From Mollicutes bacterium (lineage in GTDB: Bacteria; Bacillota_I; Bacilli_A; Izemoplasmatales; Izemoplasmataceae), in NCBI GenBank assembly GCA_003551455.1, contig PUMR01000072.1, positions 1 to 5,714 of the forward strand: 5,714 bases of DNA, written 5' to 3'. Positions within the stretch are counted from its first letter, which is position 1; the number at the start of each line of letters is the position of its first letter. Below, piece after piece: positions 1-4,896 of the stretch. A program made the position numbers and the translations under genes. The notes beneath the pieces are model-generated. The model was given only the letters and a program-made list of their open reading frames with translations. It was not told where the DNA came from and searched no databases.

Positions 1-408
1 ATCACAGATGCACAGACTATTCGTAGTTCTGCAAGGACCGCCTGTATCACCGAAGAGTGGGAAGCGTGTAAAAATCAGCCGATCGATGTCAACGAGGCCG
101 ACACTTGGCATGTTCTGGCCAGCGTTGAGGCAGCTACCGGAGATATCACACTACCTGCAGATCATGAGCTTGAGGTTGAAGCCGATTTGATTGACCAAGA
201 CTATCTGGAAGGTCTCAATGCAGAATATGTAGTATGGAGACATGGTGGAACTTGGTTTGTGGCCATCGAAACAGATGCCTATTTCTTCGTGGGAGACCCT
301 CTTGATGCTGAACGTGGAGATGTTTGGGATGTGGCTGACAACGCGATTGAAGACCTTGATTTCACAAATACTGATACTGAAAACTGGGGTATTACTGACT
401 CCGATTAA
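1..408 (+). CDS. Type IV pilin-like protein, C-terminal part (5' end outside window)
   Basis: Frame 1 is open from the first base to a TAA at 406-408, giving 135 residues with no start of its own, so the gene is cut by the window edge. The first visible residues, ITDAQTIRSSARTAC, resemble the part of a type IV pilin just after the hydrophobic N-terminal helix, where an A-x-x-x-A-R-T/x-A-C pattern is common. The prepilin cleavage site and the hydrophobic helix itself would lie upstream and cannot be seen. Two cysteines (visible residues 15 and 23) could form a small disulfide loop. The rest is a soluble globular domain rich in Trp/Tyr/Phe and extremely acidic: I count 33 Asp/Glu against 5 Lys/Arg. 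Its position directly before the prepilin peptidase and pilMNO supports a pilin, either major or minor. Codons look less GC-rich than in pilN/pilO. Another secreted pseudopilin is possible. Confidence 0.72.
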   Translation: MTDAQTIRSSARTACITEEWEACKNQPIDVNEADTWHVLASVEAATGDITLPADHELEVEADLIDQDYLEGLNAEYVVWRHGGTWFVAIETDAYFFVGDPLDAERGDVWDVADNAIEDLDFTNTDTENWGITDSD

Positions 409-461
409 GATTTGTGATAGCCAGTAATATTCATGGTACGTTTAGCTGAACAGATGACCGC

Positions 462-494
462 AAAGGACGACAGAGAGATTGTGTCGTCCTTTTT
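462..494 (+). terminator. Rho-independent terminator of the pilin gene
   Basis: A perfect 11-bp stem (AAAGGACGACA at 462-472 with TGTCGTCCTTT at 482-492) encloses a 9-nt loop and runs into a T tract. It lies 54 nt after the pilin stop and before the pilD promoter, so it separates pilin transcription, usually high, from the assembly operon. Confidence 0.9.
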
Positions 495-529
495 CTCTGT
501 TTGATGTAGAGTTTTATCCATTTTCGCTA

Positions 530-548
530 TATAATGGTCACAGGTGAT
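530..548 (+). promoter_or_regulatory. pilDMNO promoter -10 box with ribosome site at the probable transcript start
   Basis: A perfect TATAAT lies at 530-535, followed by GGTCAC and then the Shine-Dalgarno-like AGGTGAT (542-548). Standard spacing would start the transcript near 542, giving a leader of only about 10 nt before ATG 552. No good -35 is present at 17 nt (TAGAGT, 507-512). A TTGATG at 501-506 is 23 nt away, which is too far. The same layout recurs at ispG, which supports its being real. Confidence 0.6.
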
Positions 549-551
549 TGC

Positions 552-1307
552 ATGATGGTAGTGCTATTCGGCTTGTACATGTTTGTCGTCGGAAGCATTC
601 TCACTTCCTTCTACACACTGGTCGGAATGAGACTGCCGAGAGGCAGAAGAATTTCCGGTAGGAGTTTTTGCGACCATTGTGAGATGGATGTGCCTTGGTA
701 TGGTCTCATCCCCATTGCGGGCTGGTTTCTTGTGCGGGGGCGATGCATCCATTGTGAGAAGAAGATTTCGCCCAAGTATCCTTCGATAGAGTTTTTGGGC
801 GGTCTTTTGTTTTTCCTGGGATATTTATATTTGCATGACAATGTGATAGAATACGTTATAACCATGGTGTTCGTCTCGCTCATGCTCATCGTGACGGTGA
901 GCGACATCGAATACCAGTTGGTCCCCGATAAGATTCTCTTTCTCTTTTTCCCGGTGCTTCTGGGACTCCGTTTGGCATTCCCCCTCACCGCTTGGTACAT
1001 GGTGCTACTCGGGGGTGCCGCGGGCTTTACCTTCATGTATCTCATCGCTCTTTACGGCAAAAAACGTTTCAAACAGGACGCTTTGGGCGGAGGGGACATC
1101 AAGCTCTATTGCCTTGTAGGAATCTTCTTGGAATTGGAACTCGTCTTTCTCTCCCTCTTCTTGGCCGCCATGTTGGCGTTGCTCGGAGGAAAACTCTTCC
1201 TCAAACAAATGAATCCCATACCCTTCGTACCCTTCATCTTTTTGGGAAGCGTGTTGGCCTATATCATCGGTCCGCCCCTTCTCGCGTGGTATGTTTCGCT
1301 ATTCTAG
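552..1307 (+). CDS. pilD: Prepilin peptidase / N-methyltransferase (A24 family)
   Basis: This is an integral membrane aspartic protease that cleaves the leader of type IV prepilins on the cytoplasmic side and N-methylates the new first residue. The 251-residue product starts with a hydrophobic segment. It is followed by the cytoplasmic domain carrying the two CxxC pairs (C40/C43 and C65/C68) of the zinc-binding, methylase-associated region. Several hydrophobic helices follow. The two catalytic aspartates of the family are visible: D118 in SDIEYQLVPD and D182 in the GxGD motif GGGDIKL. Length is normal for PilD/GspO. I chose ATG 552 because AGGTGAT ends 3 nt before it. The upstream in-frame ATG at 534 lies within the TATAAT box and has no ribosome site, and ATG 555 is also possible. 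pilM follows after 14 nt. An equivalent name would be comC/gspO. Its substrate is probably the upstream pilin. Confidence 0.95.
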   Translation: MMVVLFGLYMFVVGSILTSFYTLVGMRLPRGRRISGRSFCDHCEMDVPWYGLIPIAGWFLVRGRCIHCEKKISPKYPSIEFLGGLLFFLGYLYLHDNVIEYVITMVFVSLMLIVTVSDIEYQLVPDKILFLFFPVLLGLRLAFPLTAWYMVLLGGAAGFTFMYLIALYGKKRFKQDALGGGDIKLYCLVGIFLELELVFLSLFLAAMLALLGGKLFLKQMNPIPFVPFIFLGSVLAYIIGPPLLAWYVSLF

Positions 1308-1321
1308 AAAGTGGTGGTTAG

Positions 1322-2263
1322 ATGGCCCGAACCACATTGAACATCTTTTTCACCGACAAAGAAGTCTCTTTCATCGAAAAGCCCGACGGCTACACGATGA
1401 AGAGACTGAAATACAGTTCCGTGGAACTACCGGCGGGCGTCATCGAAAATGGCGTCATTTATCGTGACGAAAAGCTCTTGAAGATATTGAAGGACACCTT
1501 CAAACTCTTCAAGATTCGCTCAAGGACGGTCAATCTTGTGGTGCATGAAGAACTTTTCACGTTCCGGAAGATCGAAGTCCCCATCATCTATAAGCCCAAC
1601 GAGATCGGCGACTACATCGAACAACAGATGCAAAAGACGATCATGGTCCCCTTCGAAGACATGAAGATGGACTATGTCATCCACTCGAAAAGCGAAGACC
1701 ATTATGAGGTCATCATGTTCTATGCGCCGAAACACGAATTGAAAACCTATGTCCAGCTTTTCTACCAGATGAACATGCAGGTGACAAGGACCGACATCCC
1801 GCCCTTGGCTTTGCACAGGCTCTATTACTACCCCAAGCACGAGAATCCCGACCTCGAGTTCGACAACGACATCATGTTCATCCCCGTCTTCAACGAGACC
1901 TATTCGCTCTACATCTTCGATGAAGAAATCCCGGTCTTTTCCCTCGTACAGAACGTGCAGGCGAAAAACCTCTCTCCCGACCGCTATCTCGATGTCATCG
2001 ACACGGAAATCGTGAAGATCGCCAACTACTACAAATACAACCTCCACAACGGCGACAGGAATATCCAGAAGGTCGTCATCTTCAACATGTCGAGCATCTT
2101 CTCGAACGAAGACCTCGAAGAGTACTTCGTCGAAGAAGGCTCGCTGCTCAATACGGAAATCTTCTCCATGAAACGGGTGAGCAAGGTTGTCGACACCTTG
2201 ATCGACAGGGACTGCTACATCCCGCTTGCCGCCTCCTTGATTGAACGAAGGGGATGGTTCTGA
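1322..2263 (+). CDS. pilM: PilM-like type IV pilus assembly protein with degenerate nucleotide-binding motifs
   Basis: In T4P systems PilM is a cytoplasmic actin-like protein that binds the short cytoplasmic tail of PilN and links the pilus motor to the membrane alignment complex. This 313-residue protein shows family traits: an LPAGVIENGVI segment near residue 40, an FRKIEVP strand, a MVPFEDMKMDYVI stretch, and a late IPLAASLIERRG helix. It also has the right neighbour, pilN, directly after it. It is somewhat shorter than typical PilM (about 350). The actin-type ATP motifs look lost. The N-terminal DxGxxxxK region reads LNIFFTDKEVSFIE (residues 6-19). The second, DxG..T-like region reads IPVFNETYSLYIF (187-199). 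The C-terminal glycine-rich region reads VVIFNMSSIF (251-260), with no GG. I infer a structural PilM that may not bind ATP. A weak GGTG lies 5 nt before the ATG. The stop overlaps the pilN start (TGATG). Confidence 0.85.
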   Translation: MARTTLNIFFTDKEVSFIEKPDGYTMKRLKYSSVELPAGVIENGVIYRDEKLLKILKDTFKLFKIRSRTVNLVVHEELFTFRKIEVPIIYKPNEIGDYIEQQMQKTIMVPFEDMKMDYVIHSKSEDHYEVIMFYAPKHELKTYVQLFYQMNMQVTRTDIPPLALHRLYYYPKHENPDLEFDNDIMFIPVFNETYSLYIFDEEIPVFSLVQNVQAKNLSPDRYLDVIDTEIVKIANYYKYNLHNGDRNIQKVVIFNMSSIFSNEDLEEYFVEEGSLLNTEIFSMKRVSKVVDTLIDRDCYIPLAASLIERRGWF

Positions 2264-2859
2264 TGCCGAGCAGAAGATACCGGGACCGCGACTCCTCCGA
2301 TTTCATCCATGTGGACCTCCTGCCCGAGGTGAAACGACCCCGGCAGTTCAACGTGAACATCGTCTTCATCGTCTTAGCGACCGTGATCCTCACCTGGCTC
2401 ATCGTCTATATTCCCCTCTCCTCCCGACAAGAGCGGCTCGACGAGGTCTTGGAGGAAAACAACGAACTGGTGGATGAGAGAGACTCGCTCCGGGGCATCA
2501 TCAACGAAAACCGGATCGAAGCGGCCCGGGTCGAACTCGCCGAGAACATCGATGACATCAAGGCCCTGCAAAAGGGTTATGATTTCTACATGGACGATTT
2601 CGAGAACTCGATCGTCTTCATCGACTCCACCGGTGTCATGACCACCTTCCGCTACAACGCCGTGACGAGAGAAATCGTCTTCGGGGTGATCTACAGGGTT
2701 CCCATCCAGGGCTACAACCCGTTCCGCGACCTCGAGTTCGAACTCCTCTCCATCCCCTATGTCGAAAACGTCAGTCGCACGCCGAGTTCGCAGATAGAGC
2801 CCGGTTCCACGAGGTATTTCAGCCGTTACACCGTGGAGGTGAGCCGCCTTGCTGAGTAA
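2263..2859 (+). CDS. pilN: PilN-like type IV pilus assembly membrane protein
   Basis: This bitopic inner-complex protein pairs with PilO and is recruited by PilM. The 198-residue product has a basic cytoplasmic N terminus, then IHVDLLPEV (residues 15-23), matching the INLLP-type motif that PilN uses to dock into PilM. Next come one membrane segment (about 31-50) and a charged, Leu-containing coiled-coil region (about 53-110). The last part is an alpha/beta domain, as expected for the ferredoxin-like PilN fold. I chose ATG 2263 because AAGGGGA (2248-2254) sits 8 nt before it and this ATG overlaps the pilM TGA, a standard coupling arrangement. The upstream in-frame ATG 2254 overlaps that ribosome site. 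Assignment rests on topology, motif and gene order; overall sequence similarity in this family is low. Confidence 0.85.
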   Translation: MPSRRYRDRDSSDFIHVDLLPEVKRPRQFNVNIVFIVLATVILTWLIVYIPLSSRQERLDEVLEENNELVDERDSLRGIINENRIEAARVELAENIDDIKALQKGYDFYMDDFENSIVFIDSTGVMTTFRYNAVTREIVFGVIYRVPIQGYNPFRDLEFELLSIPYVENVSRTPSSQIEPGSTRYFSRYTVEVSRLAE

Positions 2860-3424
2860 GAGAGCGAGCGACATCATCATGGTCGTCATCATCGCCGTCA
2901 TCGCCGTCGTCGTCGTCGTGGTGCGCTTCCAAGTACTCGGCGCCTTCGATGGGCGCATCGAGGAGGCCGAAGAGCGGAACGCTTCCCTCGAAGACGAAAT
3001 CGCCGGCTATACGCGCACTTTGGAGACCTACTACCGCGACGAGGTCCTCCCCGGTTGGAGCACCCTCTCGCGTAACGTGCCCGCCGTATACACCGAAGAG
3101 AGTCTTCTCGCCTATGTCTATGGCATTCTCGAAATGGAAGGCATCAACCGGCGCGAAGAAGGACAGGCTCTCCATGTGCGCATCTATGAGGACGTCTCTT
3201 TCCCCTCGGGAAGTCCCTTCCGTTCCCCGGCACAAGACTTGGAGGCCTATCGCATCTTCATCGACTTCCACAGTCCGGACATCGAAAAGGCTCAAAGGGT
3301 GGTAGAGAGTTTCCATGGACTGGACCACCTGTTCGTGCTGATGGATGTCGAGTTCTCCATTCCCGAAGAAGGGGAGAACACGCGTATCCGCTTGAACTTC
3401 GCCACCTTCTACCAGAATCCTTAA
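2849..3424 (+). CDS. pilO: PilO-like type IV pilus assembly membrane protein (TTG start)
   Basis: This is the third member of the PilMNO subcomplex: a single-pass membrane protein that heterodimerises with PilN outside the cytoplasm and aligns the pilus machinery. The 191-residue product has a short basic N terminus, a Val/Ile-rich membrane segment (about residues 9-25), an acidic coiled coil (about 32-62), and a C-terminal alpha/beta domain that would match the ferredoxin-like PilO fold. The start is TTG 2849, 6 nt after a strong GGAGGTGA (2835-2842) lying inside the end of pilN. The two genes overlap by 11 nt, so translation is probably coupled. The stop codon lies in the foot of the terminator hairpin. 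No PilP or PilQ gene follows, which suits a monoderm cell. Identification is from position and topology more than from sequence motifs. Confidence 0.8.
   Translation: MLSKRASDIIMVVIIAVIAVVVVVVRFQVLGAFDGRIEEAEERNASLEDEIAGYTRTLETYYRDEVLPGWSTLSRNVPAVYTEESLLAYVYGILEMEGINRREEGQALHVRIYEDVSFPSGSPFRSPAQDLEAYRIFIDFHSPDIEKAQRVVESFHGLDHLFVLMDVEFSIPEEGENTRIRLNFATFYQNP
2906..2923 (+). repeat. Short GTC trinucleotide run in the pilO membrane segment
   Basis: Four GTC codons followed by two GTG codons encode six consecutive valines (pilO residues 20-25). Related GTC/ATC codons precede them from about 2880. Unit-length slippage would add or remove a valine without shifting frame. Confidence 0.6.
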
Positions 3425-3450
3425 AAATAGCGCTCGCGCGCTATTTTTTT
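3423..3450. terminator. Two-way terminator between pilO and ispG
   Basis: A perfect 11-bp stem (AAAAATAGCGC at 3423-3433 with GCGCTATTTTT at 3438-3448) has a 4-nt TCGC loop. An A tract on one side and a T tract on the other allow it to work on both strands. The pilO TAA (3422-3424) and the ispG TAG (3441-3443, minus) both fall inside the hairpin. Confidence 0.9.
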
Positions 3451-4493
3451 CGGGATTCGATCGCTTCGACCAAGGCCTCGAAGAGTCTTTCTTCGGGGAC
3501 TTTTTTCCTTACCTCGCCCTTCATGAAGAGAAGGCCCTCGTTTTTGCCGCCGGCGATGCCGATGTCGGCCTCTTTCGCTTCCCCGGGGCCGTTCACCGCA
3601 CAACCCATGATGGCCACGGTGAGGTCGGCCGGATGCTTCTCCAGATAGGCCTCCACTTGCTCGACGAGGGGCCGCATGTCATAGGCCAAGCGGCCGCAGC
3701 CCGGACAGACGATGAGCTTGCCCGCTTGCGCGAGGCCGAATTCGGCGAGGATCCTTCTTGCGAGCCGGAGTTCTTCTGCTCTATCGGCCGCGAGCGAGAC
3801 CCGCATGGTGTCGCCGATCCCTTGATGGATGATGGCCCCGAGGCCCAGAGAAGAAGTGATGGTCCCTCCCTTGAGGGTGCCGGCTTCCGTGATGCCGATA
3901 TGCAAGGGATAGGGGAAGGTCGCAGCGGCGAGCATGTTGGCGTCGATACTCAAGGGCACGCTTGAAGCCTTGAACGAGAGGACGATGTCTTCGAACCCCA
4001 AGGATTCGCACAAGGCGACATGCCGTTTCGCGCTTTCTACCATCGCTTCGGCGCTTCTTCCGAGACGCGCTTCGATATCCTTCTCGAGCGAACCCGCGTT
4101 GATACCGATGCGGAGGGGGATTTTCCGCTCTTTCGCGGCGTGGACGATCGCTTCAAGGTGTTCTTGCTTGTGGATGTTTCCGGGGTTGATGCGGATCTTG
4201 TCGGCGCCGTGGTCCAATGCCGCCAAAGCGAGGCGGTGGTCGAAATGGATGTCGGCGATGAGCGGGACATCCGTTTGGGCTTTCAATGTCTCGAAGGCGC
4301 TCGCGTCTTCTTCGTCGGTGACGGCGATGCGTATGAGCTCGGCGCCTTCTTTCTTCAGCCGCGCGATCGCGGCGAGATTCTCGTCGATGGCCTTGGCGGG
4401 TCTTTCGAGCATCGTCTGCAGGACGATGCTTTCTTGGCCGCCGATGCGCACGTTTCCCACTGTGACGACTTGGGTATCGGCTCTTTTCCTCAT
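3441..4493 (-). CDS. ispG: 4-hydroxy-3-methylbut-2-en-1-yl diphosphate synthase (IspG/GcpE)
   Basis: IspG is the [4Fe-4S] enzyme of the penultimate MEP-pathway step, reductively converting methylerythritol cyclodiphosphate to HMBPP for isoprenoid synthesis. The 350-residue product has an N-terminal TIM-barrel portion (RIAVT, ADIHFDHRLAL, KIRINPGNI and RIGINAGSLE segments). The C-terminal cluster domain carries C263 and C266 in VCPGCGR and C298 in GCAVNGPGEA, with E305. Spacing (3, 32 and 7 residues) equals that of E. coli C270, C273, C305 and E312, so it should be active. I chose ATG 4493: GGTGAT lies 4 nt before it, and MRKRADTQVVTVGNVRIGG matches the usual family N terminus. The longer ATG 4511 falls inside the -10 box. 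The normally conserved VQSMTNT-like loop reads LQTMLER. The gene is convergent with pilO and divergent from rpmG. Confidence 0.97.
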   Translation of the reverse strand: MRKRADTQVVTVGNVRIGGQESIVLQTMLERPAKAIDENLAAIARLKKEGAELIRIAVTDEEDASAFETLKAQTDVPLIADIHFDHRLALAALDHGADKIRINPGNIHKQEHLEAIVHAAKERKIPLRIGINAGSLEKDIEARLGRSAEAMVESAKRHVALCESLGFEDIVLSFKASSVPLSIDANMLAAATFPYPLHIGITEAGTLKGGTITSSLGLGAIIHQGIGDTMRVSLAADRAEELRLARRILAEFGLAQAGKLIVCPGCGRLAYDMRPLVEQVEAYLEKHPADLTVAIMGCAVNGPGEAKEADIGIAGGKNEGLLFMKGEVRKKVPEERLFEALVEAIESRKK

Positions 4494-4497
4494 GGGT

Positions 4498-4515
4498 ATC
4501 ACCGCGTCCATTATA
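4498..4515 (-). promoter_or_regulatory. ispG promoter -10 box and ribosome site
   Basis: On the minus strand TATAAT (4515-4510) is followed by GGACGC and GGTGAT (4503-4498), then ATG at 4493. This would start transcription at the ribosome site, leaving about 10 nt of leader. The hexamer at 17-nt spacing is a weak GTGCAA (4538-4533). The layout copies that of pilD. Confidence 0.6.
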
Positions 4516-4532
4516 CGTCATAAGCCGTCTTT

Positions 4533-4546
4533 TTGCACGTTTGCAA
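4533..4546. promoter_or_regulatory. Dyad TTGCA-N4-TGCAA between ispG and rpmG
   Basis: A perfect 5-bp inverted repeat with a 4-nt spacer sits over the -35 region of ispG and just upstream of the rpmG -35. It could be a small operator. Chance occurrence is also plausible at this size. Confidence 0.3.
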
Positions 4547-4547
4547 C

Positions 4548-4576
4548 TTGATTTTTCCCCGCAAGGGTGGTAATAT
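4548..4576 (+). promoter_or_regulatory. rpmG promoter
   Basis: TTGATT (4548-4553) and TAATAT (4571-4576) are separated by 17 nt. A TG at 4568-4569 gives an extended -10 (TGG-TAATAT). Transcription would start near 4583, about 24 nt before the rpmG ATG. Confidence 0.75.
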
Positions 4577-4606
4577 GGTCTCGAAATTCGCAGAGGAGGA
4601 AAAACC

Positions 4607-4756
4607 ATGAGAGTACAGTTCACCTTGCGCTGTGAAGAGTGCAAAGCGGAAAACTACCAGTACACGAAGAACAAACAGACCCAGCCTTCCCGCATGGAAG
4701 TGAAGAAGTACTGCAAAAACTGCAACAAAGTCACCATGCACAAGGAGAAAAAATAA
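4607..4756 (+). CDS. rpmG: Large ribosomal subunit protein bL33, zinc-binding form
   Basis: This is a small 50S subunit protein located near the tRNA exit site. The 49-residue sequence starts MRVQFTLRCEEC and has the usual bL33 length and layout. Two CxxC pairs (C9/C12 and C36/C39) would bind zinc, the so-called C+ paralogue type. Between them lie the basic NYQYTKNK stretch and the VKKYC segment typical of the family. A strong GAGGAGG-type ribosome site (about 4593-4599) lies 7 nt before ATG 4607. The gene has its own promoter and terminator, so it appears monocistronic. In many Firmicutes rpmG is followed by secE-nusG; here an IS110 element comes next on the other strand. Many genomes carry a second rpmG, often a zinc-free form; none is in view. 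Confidence 0.96.
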   Translation: MRVQFTLRCEECKAENYQYTKNKQTQPSRMEVKKYCKNCNKVTMHKEKK

Positions 4757-4787
4757 AGACTTCTTGCTCGACCAAGAAGTTTTTTTA
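4755..4787. terminator. Terminator after rpmG, possibly also serving the transposase
   Basis: An 8-bp stem (ACTTCTTG at 4759-4766 with CAAGAAGT at 4773-4780), extended by A-T and G-T pairs, has a 6-nt loop and is followed by seven T. Read on the minus strand, the hairpin is followed by CTTTATTTTTT, so it could also stop transcription arriving from the IS110 gene. Confidence 0.85.
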
Positions 4788-4896
4788 TGGAGACAGCTAT
4801 CAAAAAGTCAAGGTATGAATGAATGATTCTCCAATCCCGGAAAAAAGGCATGCGAAAAACATCCGAGATGCAACTTGTTCTCCGACCGGGATGATG
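4788..4896. mobile_element. Probable terminal non-coding flank of the IS110-family element (boundary not resolved)
   Basis: These 109 nt between the rpmG terminator and the transposase stop hold no convincing gene. They should include the element end downstream of the transposase plus some host sequence. IS110-family elements often lack clear terminal repeats and target duplications, so the junction cannot be placed by eye. One 7-bp inverted repeat is visible: ATCCCGG (4834-4840) and CCGGGAT (4886-4892). Confidence 0.4.

Noticed and set aside
8..190. Plus-strand 60-residue frame at the left edge
   Set aside because: Out of frame with the continuous pilin-like frame 1-408, no ribosome site, no recognisable features.
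1520..2047. Minus-strand open frame opposite pilM, and a similar one at 2374-2958
   Set aside because: Low-complexity Asp/Val/His-rich product typical of antisense reading of Asp/Glu-rich coding DNA; the plus strand holds the coupled pilM-pilN-pilO genes.
4020..4523. Plus-strand open frames opposite ispG (also 3934-4551 and 3633-3965)
   Set aside because: They are antisense shadows of a clearly identified IspG; no domain-like sequence or start signals.
4511..4741. Minus-strand frame opposite rpmG
   Set aside because: Antisense to a confident bL33 gene and its promoter; no start signal.
4814..4826. Direct repeat ATGAATGAATGA as a possible IS target duplication
   Set aside because: It is a tandem 4-bp repeat in one place, with no matching copy seen at another element end; IS110 insertions normally leave no long duplication.
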